Shown: one piece after another, positions 43,315 through 52,687 of the stretch
Layout: each line of letters begins with the position of its first letter
Numbering within the stretch: the stretch's first letter is position 1
NCBI RefSeq assembly: GCF_021732705.1
Contig: NZ_JAKFUM010000011.1
Coordinates: 1 to 64,000, forward strand
DNA: 64,000 nt
DNA from: Nevskia sp.
GTDB lineage: Bacteria; Pseudomonadota; Gammaproteobacteria; Nevskiales; Nevskiaceae
Direction of reading: 5' to 3'
The notes under the pieces: generated by a model
What the model saw: the letters and a program-made list of their open reading frames with translations, nothing else
What the model was told of the DNA's origin: nothing
Databases searched by the model: none
Translations under genes and position numbers: made by a program

Positions 43315-43683
43315 TCAAGCGAGGCCGTCGTTCGCGGGATCGAGCCAGTGATTCAGGAACACGTCGAGCTGCTGGCGCTGGATCATGCCGCTCTTGGTCA
43401 TGATCATCCGGCCTTGGCGATACAGCGCGATCGTCGGCACGGCGCGCGGATGATCGGTCGGCTTGACCTCGGGATGACGCTCGACGTTGACCTTCAGCAT
43501 CCGCAGGCGGCCGTCGAACTTCGGCTGCGCCGCAGCCAGCACCGGCTCCAGGCGCTGGCACCAGACGCAGTGGTCGGCCATGTATTCGACCAGCAGCGGC
43601 AGCGCGTGATCCGACAAGGCCGCGGCGAGGCCGGCGGCGTCGACTTCCGGCAGGGTGGCGGCAGGGCTGGCGACGTCGTTCAT
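43315..43683 (-). CDS. Thioredoxin-like protein
   Basis: The 122-residue protein has a thioredoxin fold with active site Cys39-Val-Trp-Cys42 and the cis-Pro segment Val-Pro-Thr-Ile. No signal peptide is seen, so it should act in the cytoplasm. The active site differs from classical Cys-Gly-Pro-Cys, so the redox potential and role (thioredoxin or thiol oxidoreductase) are unclear. Confidence 0.8.
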   Translation of the reverse strand: MNDVASPAATLPEVDAAGLAAALSDHALPLLVEYMADHCVWCQRLEPVLAAAQPKFDGRLRMLKVNVERHPEVKPTDHPRAVPTIALYRQGRMIMTKSGMIQRQQLDVFLNHWLDPANDGLA

Positions 43684-43808
43684 CGGAATCTCCGGGCAAT
43701 AGCGGCAGGGGCTGGCGGCGTCCATTGTCCACGAGATCGGCGCGTCTGCCGATTCATGGACACGCGCCAGGCCGGCCGGTTCCCTCGGCCATGTTCGCGG
43801 GTCCGCGA

Positions 43809-44567
43809 TCAGGCGCTGAGGTACAAGCCGCCGTTGACCGGCAGTTGCGCGCCGGTGATGTAGGCTGCGGCCTCCGAACACAGGAACGCGACGGCAGCGG
43901 CAACATCGGCCGGCTGGCCGTAACGCCCGGCCGGAATGCCGGCGAGGATGTCGGCGCGAATCGCGTCGGGCACGGCGCTGATCATCGGGCTGTCGATGTA
44001 GCCCGGGGCCACCGTGTTGACGGTGACGCCCTTGCGCGCGACTTCCAGCGCCAGCGCCATCGTGAAGCCGTGCACGCCGGCCTTCGACGCCGAGTAGTTG
44101 GTCTGGCCGAACTGCCCGCGCTGGCCGTTGACCGACGAAATGTTGACGATCCGGCCCCAGCCGCGCTGCGCCATGCCATCGGCCACCTGACGCGAGGTGT
44201 TGAACACGCTGTCGAGGTTGACCCGGAGCACCGCCTGCCACTGCTCGGGCGTCATTCGCCGCAGCGGCGCATCGCGGGTGATGCCGGCGCAGTTGACGAG
44301 GATGTCGATCGCATCGAATCGCGCTTCCAGCCGCAAGATCGACGCCGCGGTGTCGTCGAAATCCGACGCGTCGAAGCTGGCCAGCGCGATGTCGAGACCT
44401 TCCGCCTGCCAGCCGGACTGCACCGCTTCGGCCTGCGGTCGATCCGCCGGCAGACAGACCGCGATCACACGGTGCCCGGCCTGCGCCAGTTGCCGGCTGA
44501 TGGCCGCGCCGATGGCGCCGGTGCCGCCGGTGACGAGCGCGGTGCGGGAGATCGATTCCGTTTTCAT
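43809..44567 (-). CDS. phaB: Acetoacetyl-CoA reductase (PhaB-like)
   Basis: The 252-residue short-chain dehydrogenase has the NADPH motif Thr-Gly-Gly-Thr-Gly-Ala-Ile-Gly, catalytic Ser145, Tyr158 and Lys162, and the PhaB-typical Ser-Val-Asn-Gly-Gln-Arg-Gly-Gln-Phe-Gly-Gln-Thr-Asn-Tyr-Ser. It reduces acetoacetyl-CoA to 3-hydroxybutyryl-CoA for polyhydroxyalkanoate synthesis. No phaA or phaC lies next to it. FabG is the alternative, but the motif favours PhaB. Confidence 0.8.
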   Translation of the reverse strand: MKTESISRTALVTGGTGAIGAAISRQLAQAGHRVIAVCLPADRPQAEAVQSGWQAEGLDIALASFDASDFDDTAASILRLEARFDAIDILVNCAGITRDAPLRRMTPEQWQAVLRVNLDSVFNTSRQVADGMAQRGWGRIVNISSVNGQRGQFGQTNYSASKAGVHGFTMALALEVARKGVTVNTVAPGYIDSPMISAVPDAIRADILAGIPAGRYGQPADVAAAVAFLCSEAAAYITGAQLPVNGGLYLSA

Positions 44568-44592
44568 CGGCAGCAGCAGGCTTCGAGCGCCA

Positions 44593-45450
44593 TCAGCGCG
44601 TGGAGGCCGCGGCGCGCGCAGGCCGGCGCGACGCGGGACGGTACAGGGTGGCCAGCGCCAGCCCGCCGAGAATCAGCAGCGCGCACAGCAGCAGCCGGAG
44701 ACTTGGCGGCTCGCCAAGCAAGCCGATGCCGACCAGCGCCACCAGCACCGGGACGGCGATCTGCACCAGGCCGGCGCGGATCGCGGTCAGCTTCGGCAGC
44801 ACCGTGTACCACACGGCATAGCCGAGGCCGGATGCCACCGCGCCGGACAGCACGGCGAACACCACGCCGGTCGCGCTGGCATGCAGTTGCGGCTGTAGCG
44901 CGATCGGCAGCAGCGCCAGCGGCGTCGCGCGCAGGAAATTGCCGGCGGTCGCGCCGGTCGGATCGCCGCCACGGCGGCCGCGCAGGCTGTAGATCGCCCA
45001 GGCGATGCCGGCACCGAGCATCAGCAGCGAGCCGCCCAGCGGCGGTGCCGTGACCCCCGGCAGCAGCAGCGCGATCAGCCCGATGATCGACAGCCCCTCG
45101 CCGATCCACTCGTGCGCTTGCGGGCGCTCGCCGTTGACCAGCCCGGTGCCGATCATCGTCACCTGCACCGCGCCGAACAGCATCAGCGCGCCGGTGCCGG
45201 CCGGCAGCGCGACATAGGCCAGCGAGAAGCCGATCGCGTACGCGAGCAGCGCCAGCGACGACGGCCAGTTGCCGCCGATGGCAATGCCGCGCAGCCGCAC
45301 CAGCGCCACCAGCACGATGGCGCCGGCCGCAATCCGGATCGCGGTGAAGCTGACCGGATCGATCTCGCCATGGCGCAATGCCAGGCGGCACAGGATCGAG
45401 TTCGCGGCGAACGCGACCAGCGCCATCAGGGTCAGCAGCACCAGACGCAT
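44593..45450 (-). CDS. EamA/DMT-family transporter
   Basis: The 285-residue protein has ten predicted membrane helices in two five-helix repeats, as in drug/metabolite transporters (RhaT/YdcZ-like EamA domains). It probably exports a metabolite or amino acid. It ends 26 bases before the acetoacetyl-CoA reductase start and may be cotranscribed with it. Confidence 0.85.
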   Translation of the reverse strand: MRLVLLTLMALVAFAANSILCRLALRHGEIDPVSFTAIRIAAGAIVLVALVRLRGIAIGGNWPSSLALLAYAIGFSLAYVALPAGTGALMLFGAVQVTMIGTGLVNGERPQAHEWIGEGLSIIGLIALLLPGVTAPPLGGSLLMLGAGIAWAIYSLRGRRGGDPTGATAGNFLRATPLALLPIALQPQLHASATGVVFAVLSGAVASGLGYAVWYTVLPKLTAIRAGLVQIAVPVLVALVGIGLLGEPPSLRLLLCALLILGGLALATLYRPASRRPARAAASTR

Positions 45451-45508
45451 CAGGCGGCCGCCGGGCGAGCCGGGACCCGCGTCGACGCGATCGGCGGCGC
45501 CAGTGGCT

Positions 45509-46624
45509 TCAATGGCTCGCCTGATCGAGCAGGCGCAGCCGTTCGGAAGTCGCCGGATGCGTGTGGTAGACGCGCTCGTACCAGCGATCGGCGACCGGCG
45601 CGTTGCGATTGTTGCGAGTCAGCGTGCGCAGCGCGCGCGCCAGCGCATGACCGCTGGCGTTCTCGGCCGCCGAGGCATCGGCCTCGAACTCGAAGCGGCG
45701 GTAGAAATGATTCACCAGCGGCTGCGCGAAGAACCACAGCGACGGCAGCAGCGCCCAGGCCATCGCCAGCCGGGTCACGGGATCGCCGATCTCGTTGGTC
45801 GCCATTCCGGCGACGGCCATCAGCAGCAGCCACGCGGCGCCCAGCATCAGCACCTGGAAGCGCAGGTGCCCGCGCTGCAGGTGACCCAACTCGTGCGCGA
45901 CCACGGCTTCGACTTCGTCCGGCGGCAGCTTGTCGATCAAGGTGTCGCTGAGCACGATGCGCGGCGCGCCGATGCCGCCGGTAACCTGGGCATTGGCCTG
46001 CGCCGAGCGCGCCGAAGCCCGCACCAGATACAGCCGGGGTTCGACGACGCCGCAACGCAGCAGCAGGCGTTCGAGCCGCTGCCGCAGATCGCCGGCCGGC
46101 AGCGGCTCGACCCGGTCGAACAGCGGCGTGATCCACTGCGGCTGCGCCCAGCGCAGCACGCCCCAGCCGGACCAGCCGACGGCCCAGGCTGGCAGCCACC
46201 AGTGGTCGCCGCTGCGCTCGATCAGCGCCAGCGCCACCGTCGCACCCGGCACGGCCAGCACGACGAGCAGCACCAGCTTCAGCGCCTGCTCGCGGGCAAA
46301 CGCCGCGACGGTCATCCGGTTCATGCCATGCGCGGCATCCAGCCCGAACACCTTGACGATCTTCGGCGGCAATTCCCAAAGCCAGCCGAGCGCGACCAGC
46401 AGCACGAGCGCGAGCACCGACGGCGCAAGGCCGCCCGCCTGTGCGACGAACGGTGCCAGCGCCACCAGCAACAGCGGCCAGCCCTGCTGCCACAGCTGCT
46501 GGCCAACGCGCTGCGTGACCAGGCCGCGGGCATAGGCCTCGTCGGTCAGCACGGCGCGCTGCCGCAGCAGCAGAGCCAGCCGCAGGACCGCAATCAGGCA
46601 GAGCAGGACGAAGACGGGCAGCAC
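45509..46624 (-). CDS. M48-family membrane metallopeptidase
   Basis: The 371-residue protein has several N-terminal membrane helices and a zinc peptidase site His-Glu-Leu-Gly-His (about residue 245), with a third-ligand Glu in Arg-Phe-Glu-Phe-Glu-Ala-Asp further on. This is the STE24/HtpX-like M48 layout, used for membrane-protein quality control. A GTG at 46624 is the likely start. Confidence 0.88.
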   Translation of the reverse strand: MLPVFVLLCLIAVLRLALLLRQRAVLTDEAYARGLVTQRVGQQLWQQGWPLLLVALAPFVAQAGGLAPSVLALVLLVALGWLWELPPKIVKVFGLDAAHGMNRMTVAAFAREQALKLVLLVVLAVPGATVALALIERSGDHWWLPAWAVGWSGWGVLRWAQPQWITPLFDRVEPLPAGDLRQRLERLLLRCGVVEPRLYLVRASARSAQANAQVTGGIGAPRIVLSDTLIDKLPPDEVEAVVAHELGHLQRGHLRFQVLMLGAAWLLLMAVAGMATNEIGDPVTRLAMAWALLPSLWFFAQPLVNHFYRRFEFEADASAAENASGHALARALRTLTRNNRNAPVADRWYERVYHTHPATSERLRLLDQASH

Positions 46625-46761
46625 GCGGATCGATCAGTCAGAAAACCGCTTGCACTGTTCCAGATCAACGACGACGCGGCAATGGCGCATTGAGACCATG
46701 TCGGCACTTGGCAGACAGGGTGCGCGTCCGCCGCGGATCCTCGCCAAGCATCGGCTTCGCG

Positions 46762-47349
46762 TCATCCCCGTGCTGCGAGGCGATCCAGCAGCGCGGCCGG
46801 GCTGGCCTCGGTCCGGATCAGCGCCCGGTTCCTCGCGGAGACGAAATCCTCGTCGCGCGAGCGGTCGAAGAAGCCGAGCAGCCCATCGTAATAGTGGGCG
46901 GTGTTCAGCAGCCCGAGCGGCTTCTCGTGCAGGCCGAGCTGCGCCCAGGTCAGAATTTCGCACATCTCGTCCATCGTGCCGAAGCCGCCCGGCAGCACGA
47001 TGAAGGCGTCCGACATCCGCTCCATCATCGCCTTGCGGGTGTGCATCGAGTCGACCTCGTGCAGTTCGGTCAGGCCGCGATGCTCCACCTCTTTCTCGAT
47101 CAGCAGTTTCGGAATCACGCCGACCACCTCGCCGCCGCCGGCCAGCACGGCATCGGCGACCACCCCCATCAGCCCGACCCGCCCGCCGCCGTACACCAGC
47201 CGGATGCCGCGTGCGGCCATCAGCCTGCCGAGCTCGCGGGCGTGATCGGCATAGGCCGGATTGCTGCCGAAGCGGGAACCGCAGAACACGCAGATCGAGC
47301 GGATGCCGGTGGCAGGCGAAGGGAACGAATCGGAGGATGCGGTGGTCAT
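46762..47349 (-). CDS. LOG-family protein (TIGR00730 type)
   Basis: The 195-residue protein contains Pro-Gly-Gly-Phe-Gly-Thr-Met-Asp-Glu, the LOG signature, preceded by His-Thr-Arg-Lys. Members hydrolyse nucleoside 5'-monophosphates; plant homologues activate cytokinins. Soluble and single-domain, it is probably nucleotide salvage. Confidence 0.88.
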   Translation of the reverse strand: MTTASSDSFPSPATGIRSICVFCGSRFGSNPAYADHARELGRLMAARGIRLVYGGGRVGLMGVVADAVLAGGGEVVGVIPKLLIEKEVEHRGLTELHEVDSMHTRKAMMERMSDAFIVLPGGFGTMDEMCEILTWAQLGLHEKPLGLLNTAHYYDGLLGFFDRSRDEDFVSARNRALIRTEASPAALLDRLAARG

Positions 47350-47581
47350 CGACGGGTGGCCATGGAATTCAGGCCGGCATTATCCACCGAGCGGCGGCCC
47401 ATCCCGCAGGCCGCAGCGCCACTCCGGTTACCGCGCCGGCACCCGGATCGTCCGGCCGTCTCCACGGCGTCATCATGATTCAGCACGCTTGTTGCGAGCT
47501 GAATTGCTGCAGCTTGCATGACCGCGGCCGAAGCGCTGACCCGCACGGACGCCGAAGGACCATCATCCGGGAGGAGAACCG

Positions 47582-49045
47582 ATGAAACGACTCACCGTGC
47601 TCGACATGGGCTTCATCCATCTGGAGCGGCGCAACCAGCCGCTGCATGTCGCCTACCTGACCCTGCTGCGCCCGCCGGCCGATGCGCCGCCGGACTTCGC
47701 GCAGACGCTGGTCGCGCGCCTGCGCTCGTACGCGTCGCCGCTGCCGCCGTTCAACCAGCGGCTGGAAAGCCGGCTCGGCAAGGGCTTCTGGGTCGAGGAC
47801 CCGGAGTTCGACATCGCCCAGCACGTCGTCCATCTGGCCCTGCCCCAGCCCGGCACGATGGATCAGCTGCTGGCGATGGTGTCGCGCATGCATGCCAGCC
47901 ATCTCGACCGCGCCTACCCGCTGTGGCGCACCTACATCATCGAGGGCATCGCCGGCGGCCAGATCGCGATCTACTCGAAGGTTCACCATGCGGTGGCCGA
48001 CGGCGTGGCCGGCACCCGGCTGTTCCTGCGTTCGATGTCGCTGAACCCGAACGACATCCTGCCGCCGCCGTGGGCGGTGCCGCCGCAGGGGCGGCGCGAA
48101 CGGCCCAGCGGCCTGCTCGCCGCGCCGGTCGACGGCGTGGTCAAGCTCGCCGGACGCTTCGGCGGCGTGGTCGAACATCTGCCGACGGTCTATCGCGAAC
48201 TGCGCAAGGCCCGGCAGGACCGGCGCGACGGCAACGTCGATGCCCTGTCCGGCCATCAGGCGCCGCCGACGATCCTGAACCAGCCGATCAGCGCCTCGCG
48301 CCGCTACCTCGCGCGCAGCTATCCGCTGGCGCGGATCAAGGCCGCAAGCCGCACGCTCGGCTGCACCGTCAACGACGTGATGCTGGCGATGTGCAGCCAC
48401 GCGCTGCGCCGCTACCTGATCGACCAGCGCGCCCTGCCGAGCGAGCCGATGATCGCCGGCGTGCCGATGTCCACCCGGCGCGACAAGAGCGACGTCGGCA
48501 ACCAGATCAGCTTCCTGCTGGCCAATCTCGGCACCCATCTGGCCGATCCGGCCGAACGGTTGCGGGTGATCCGGGCGTCGGTCGAACACAGCAAGCAGCG
48601 CTACGCGCCGATGAAGCCGGGCGCGATCCTCGGCTTCGCCGCGGCCCAGATGCTGCCGGGGCTGGTCAACATGCTGCTGGCGCCGAAGCGCGGCCGTCTG
48701 GCGTTCAACCTCGTGATCTCCAACGTTCCCGGCCCCCGCTCGCCACTGTACTGGCAGGGCTGCGCGGTCGAAGGGATGTTCCCGGTCTCCGTGCTGGCCG
48801 ACGGCATGGCGCTGAACATCACGGCGTCCAGCCGGGCCGATGCCCTCGATTTCGGCGTGCTGGCTTGCCGCCGCACCTTGCCGAACGTCGAATCGCTGAT
48901 GGACTACCTCGGCGACGGTCTCGACGAGATCGAGCGGCTGGCGCGAATGACGATCGCCGTCGGCAGGCCGGTTCCGATGCTCGAGGGCGAGCCGACCGCC
49001 GAATTGGAGGTGCTGTCGCCCGCGGCGTCGGAGCCGGCGCCGTGA
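47582..49045 (+). CDS. Wax ester synthase / diacylglycerol acyltransferase
   Basis: The 487-residue protein is of the bacterial WS/DGAT family, with the catalytic His135-His136-Ala-Val-Ala-Asp140-Gly motif and the C-terminal Asn-Val-Pro-Gly-Pro segment. It esterifies acyl-CoA with fatty alcohols or diacylglycerol to make storage lipid. GGGAGGAG precedes the ATG. It is a single gene. Confidence 0.92.
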   Translation: MKRLTVLDMGFIHLERRNQPLHVAYLTLLRPPADAPPDFAQTLVARLRSYASPLPPFNQRLESRLGKGFWVEDPEFDIAQHVVHLALPQPGTMDQLLAMVSRMHASHLDRAYPLWRTYIIEGIAGGQIAIYSKVHHAVADGVAGTRLFLRSMSLNPNDILPPPWAVPPQGRRERPSGLLAAPVDGVVKLAGRFGGVVEHLPTVYRELRKARQDRRDGNVDALSGHQAPPTILNQPISASRRYLARSYPLARIKAASRTLGCTVNDVMLAMCSHALRRYLIDQRALPSEPMIAGVPMSTRRDKSDVGNQISFLLANLGTHLADPAERLRVIRASVEHSKQRYAPMKPGAILGFAAAQMLPGLVNMLLAPKRGRLAFNLVISNVPGPRSPLYWQGCAVEGMFPVSVLADGMALNITASSRADALDFGVLACRRTLPNVESLMDYLGDGLDEIERLARMTIAVGRPVPMLEGEPTAELEVLSPAASEPAP

Positions 49046-49226
49046 ACGCGCGCTAGCGCCCGGGACGGCGCGCGACGCCCCCGCGACCATCGCCGGATCG
49101 CGCGCGGCGGCCGCGCCGGGGATGCTGGTCGTCGGCGGCGCCCGTCGCCGGGCCGCAGATGCCGGCCCGGTCCAGCCGCAACTGCCGTCGACGCAGTCGA
49201 ACCAGCCGCCGCGGGATGACCGGCGC

Positions 49227-49457
49227 TCAGGCAATCGGCGCGAATCGGCGCTGGCGCACGCCGTCGTGCTCGATCTCGTCGAGGAACATCGCGTACGGCC
49301 GTACCCAGAGACCGCTGTCGTGGTGCAGCGGCCGGTACAGCATCAGCGGCTCCAGCGTTTCGCTGTGCCGCACGACCCCGATCACCTCGTATTCGCCGCC
49401 CTTGTAGTGGCGATAGCGGCCGATCGGGGCTACGGGCAGCGGCGGAAGATCATTCAT
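49227..49457 (-). CDS. DUF1653 family small protein
   Basis: The 76-residue protein has the pattern Gly-x-Tyr-Arg-His-Tyr-Lys-Gly-Gly-x-Tyr-Glu-Val and Trp-Val-Arg-Pro of DUF1653, a small beta-rich family of unknown function. It stands alone. Confidence 0.85.
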   Translation of the reverse strand: MNDLPPLPVAPIGRYRHYKGGEYEVIGVVRHSETLEPLMLYRPLHHDSGLWVRPYAMFLDEIEHDGVRQRRFAPIA

Positions 49458-49780
49458 GGTCGGGCAAGCCAGCCGGTGTTCGAGCCGGGAATTCGGCCAG
49501 GTGATCCCACCGCACTGCGGCCGGCTTGGCAAGGCATGGCCCGGCAGCGGATGCCCGCCGTCGGGCCGGCACGGTCGCGGATGACGGGATGACCGTTCGG
49601 TGACGGAAATGCGACGCCCGTCGAGACCGAAACTTGCAAGTGGCCTCGCGCATCTCGTCACCCCCGCGTATGAAAACTGCTTGCCCATCCGGACAGCGGA
49701 TCGCCCCCGTGCATGGGGGCGAGCCTGCCGACCGGAGCCGGTTCGACCGCTGCACACGGAGACCGATCGATGGAACGATC
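49458..49780 (+). other. Leader of the diguanylate cyclase gene
   Basis: The 323-base gap has no supported gene. A perfect 8-base hairpin (TCGCCCCC at 49701-49708 with GGGGGCGA at 49715-49722, loop GTGCAT) lies about 60 bases before the next ATG. It does not look like a c-di-GMP riboswitch. Confidence 0.4.
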
Positions 49781-52597
49781 ATGGCGATCAACATGATTCA
49801 GGCGGCGCTGCAGACATTGCTGGCGACACCGGCTGCGCCGTTGACCTTGAGCTTTCCGTTGATTGCCGCCGGCGCCTGGCTGTGGGGCCACCGGGCAAGC
49901 CTGGCGATCAGTGCGCTGAGTGCCGTCGGCATGATGCTGGTCGCCGTCGGCTGGCCCATCGTCGCGCAGGCGCTGGCCGTGTCGGCGATCGGCGGCTGGG
50001 GCGCGCTCTGCGCCTGGGCGGCACGCCAGCGGGTCAGCACCGTGCCGATCGCGCCGCCCGCGTCACGGATCGCCCCGACCGACCTCGAACTGGTCGAAGC
50101 GCAGCGCCTGGCGGGTGTCGGCAGCTGGTGCTGGAGCATCGAGTCGGACACGGTGGAGTGGTCCGCCGCGCTGTACGCGATCTTCGGTCGCGATCCGGCA
50201 CTGGCAGCGCCGAGCTATCGCGAACATGCCAGCCTCTACGCGGCCGAGAGCTTTGCCCGGCTGGACGCGGCCGTCGCCAATGCGGTGGTCAGCGGCACGG
50301 CGTACACGCTCGAACTCGAGATCAGGCACGCCTCGGGCGAGCCGCGCTGGATCACTGCGCGCGGCGAAGCGATCCGGGAGGCATCGGGCCGCATCATCGG
50401 CCTGCGCGGCACGGTCACCGATGTCACCGATCGCCACCAGCTGATGACCGCGCTGGCCGAGCGCGAACGGGCGCTGCAGATCAGCGAGCAGCGCTTCCGC
50501 GCCAGCTTCAATTCGATGTTCCAGTTCATGGCGATACTGGCGCCGGACGGCACCCTGCTGGAGGTCAACGATGCCGCCGCCAGCTTCTCGGGAGGGCCAG
50601 CGTCCGATCTGCTCGGCAGACCGTTCTGGGCGACGCCGTGGTGGCGCATCAGTGAACCCACCCGCAACGGAATTCGCGCCGCCGTCTCGCGCGCGGCCCA
50701 CGGCGAGTTCGTGCGCTACGACGTCGAAGTGCTGGATCTGAAGGACCGGCGCGTGACTGTCGATTTCTCGATCAAGCCGGTCTACGACGATAGCGGCAAT
50801 GTCGTGCTGCTGATTCCCGAGGGTCGGGATGTCACAGAGGAGCGGCGCACGCGCGACGGCTTGCGCCAGGCGCAGGAACGGTTTGAGGCGATCTTCAATT
50901 CGACCTTCCAGTTCATCGGCCTGCTCCAGCCTGACGGCACCTTGCTGGAAGCCAACGAGACCGCGGTGCAGTTCACCGGCGTGCACGCATCGCAATTGCT
51001 CGGCCGGCCGTTCTGGGACTGTCACTGGTGGACTTACTCGCTGCACGCTCAGCTGCAGCTCAAGGCGGCCGTGCTGCGCGCTGCCGAAGGCGAATTCGTT
51101 CGCTACGACTGCGAGGTGCAAGGCGCCGGCGGCGCCCTGATCACCATCGATTTCTCGTTGAAACCCGTCCGCGACGAGACTGGCCGGATCGTGCTGCTGA
51201 TTCCCGAGGGCCGCAACGTGACCGAGGAGCGGCGCACGCGGGCGGCGCTGCAGGAAAGCGAGAACCGTTTCCGGCTGGCGATGAAGAACGCACCGATCGG
51301 CAAGGCGCTGGTCTCGCTTGATGGTCAGTTCCTGTCGGTCAACGAATCGCTGTGCAGGATGCTCGGCTATTCGGAAACCGAGCTGCTGACCCGAACCTTT
51401 CAGGACGTGACCCATCCCGATGATGTCGCCAAGGATGTCGCCCATCGCCGGGAATTGCTCGACGGCATTCGCGAGCGCTACCAGATGGGCAAGCGCTATC
51501 TGCGCGCCGACCGCGCCATCGTCTACGTGCAGCTGCATGTGAGCCTGCTGCGCGACGCCAACGGCCAGCCGCTGCATTTCATCTCGCAGATGCAGGACGT
51601 CACCGTGCGCCGCGAGATGGAAGCGCATCAGGAAGAACTCACGCAACGGCTGACCCTCGCCCTGCGCGCCTCGGGCATCGGCGTCTGGGAATGGGACCTC
51701 AAGACCAACCTGCTGACCTGGGACGCCGGGATCCGACGCATCTACGGCGTCAACGACGGCATCGCGCTGCACTACGAGACGTGGCGCAGCGCGGTCGTCG
51801 ATGAAGACCTGTCGCACTGCGAGGAAGCGATGGCGGAAGCCATCCGGAGCAAGACTCGCGGGTCCAGCGAGTTCCGCATCGTTCATCCCAGGCTCGGGCA
51901 GCGCTTTATCGAATCCCTGTTCGGCCCGGTGATGGACGACGAGGGAAACCCGGTGCGGATGGTCGGCGTGAATCTCGACGTGACCGAGCGCTGGATGGCC
52001 GAGAAGCGCATCGGCGAAGCCAACCGGATGCTTCAGAACCGGATCGCGGAAGTTTCGGAACTGCAGGAGCAGCTCCGCGAGCAGGCCATCCGTGACGGCC
52101 TGACCGGCCTCTACAACCGGCGCTACTTCGATGAGCGGCTGGCCAGTGAACTCGACCGAGCGGCCGTCGAGGATCACGGCGTCAGCCTGATCATGGCCGA
52201 TCTCGACCACTTCAAGCGCATCAACGACCGCTACGGTCATCAGGCCGGCGATGCGCTGCTGCAAGCCTGGGCCGAGCTGCTGCGCGCCAACCTGCGCAGC
52301 ACCGATGTGCTGTGCCGTTACGGCGGGGAGGAATTCGTGATCGTGTTGCCGCGGAGCAGTCTGGCGGACGCCGTCAGCCGGGCCGAAGAGATTCGCACCC
52401 GGTTCGAGCAACTGCGCCTGCCCGCCGCGAACGGCACGAAGGAACTCGGAACGACGGTCTCTATCGGCGTCGCGCATGCCGCCGCCGACAGCCTGACGGC
52501 CGAGCAGCTGATCCACGCCGCCGATGCGGCGCTGTATCGGGCCAAGGCCGAAGGCCGCAACCGCGTGGTCTGCGAGCTGCTGCCGCAGTCCGGGTGA
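49781..52597 (+). CDS. Multi-PAS diguanylate cyclase
   Basis: The 938-residue protein has two or three N-terminal membrane helices (about 5-75), then about five PAS-type sensor domains and a C-terminal GGDEF domain. The active site is Gly-Gly-Glu-Glu-Phe (about 847), preceded five residues earlier by Arg-Ser-Thr-Asp, the RxxD inhibitory site. It should make c-di-GMP, with product inhibition. The second and third PAS units are close copies (about 240-360 and 365-485), a recent tandem duplication. No phosphodiesterase domain is present. Confidence 0.9.
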   Translation: MAINMIQAALQTLLATPAAPLTLSFPLIAAGAWLWGHRASLAISALSAVGMMLVAVGWPIVAQALAVSAIGGWGALCAWAARQRVSTVPIAPPASRIAPTDLELVEAQRLAGVGSWCWSIESDTVEWSAALYAIFGRDPALAAPSYREHASLYAAESFARLDAAVANAVVSGTAYTLELEIRHASGEPRWITARGEAIREASGRIIGLRGTVTDVTDRHQLMTALAERERALQISEQRFRASFNSMFQFMAILAPDGTLLEVNDAAASFSGGPASDLLGRPFWATPWWRISEPTRNGIRAAVSRAAHGEFVRYDVEVLDLKDRRVTVDFSIKPVYDDSGNVVLLIPEGRDVTEERRTRDGLRQAQERFEAIFNSTFQFIGLLQPDGTLLEANETAVQFTGVHASQLLGRPFWDCHWWTYSLHAQLQLKAAVLRAAEGEFVRYDCEVQGAGGALITIDFSLKPVRDETGRIVLLIPEGRNVTEERRTRAALQESENRFRLAMKNAPIGKALVSLDGQFLSVNESLCRMLGYSETELLTRTFQDVTHPDDVAKDVAHRRELLDGIRERYQMGKRYLRADRAIVYVQLHVSLLRDANGQPLHFISQMQDVTVRREMEAHQEELTQRLTLALRASGIGVWEWDLKTNLLTWDAGIRRIYGVNDGIALHYETWRSAVVDEDLSHCEEAMAEAIRSKTRGSSEFRIVHPRLGQRFIESLFGPVMDDEGNPVRMVGVNLDVTERWMAEKRIGEANRMLQNRIAEVSELQEQLREQAIRDGLTGLYNRRYFDERLASELDRAAVEDHGVSLIMADLDHFKRINDRYGHQAGDALLQAWAELLRANLRSTDVLCRYGGEEFVIVLPRSSLADAVSRAEEIRTRFEQLRLPAANGTKELGTTVSIGVAHAAADSLTAEQLIHAADAALYRAKAEGRNRVVCELLPQSG

Positions 52598-52631
52598 CGA
52601 CGCGCCATCCACCGACGATGGCGGCAGACAC

Positions 52632-52665
52632 CAAAAACCCGCAGCACTGTCACCGATGCCGCGGG
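52632..52665 (-). terminator. Terminator of the sucAB operon
   Basis: On the minus strand CCCGCGGCA, a 10-base loop and TGCTGCGGG with one wobble pair are followed by TTTTT, just after sucB. Confidence 0.8.
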
Positions 52666-52687
52666 TCGATGGATCGCGCGTTGCGCC

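Noticed and set aside
49458-49780. Possible c-di-GMP riboswitch before the diguanylate cyclase
   Set aside because: Only a single 8-base hairpin is present; the conserved c-di-GMP-I core cannot be found.
50063-52612. Long open minus-strand frame over the diguanylate cyclase
   Set aside because: It is antisense to a protein with clear PAS and GGDEF motifs; the frame is open only because of GC-rich third positions.
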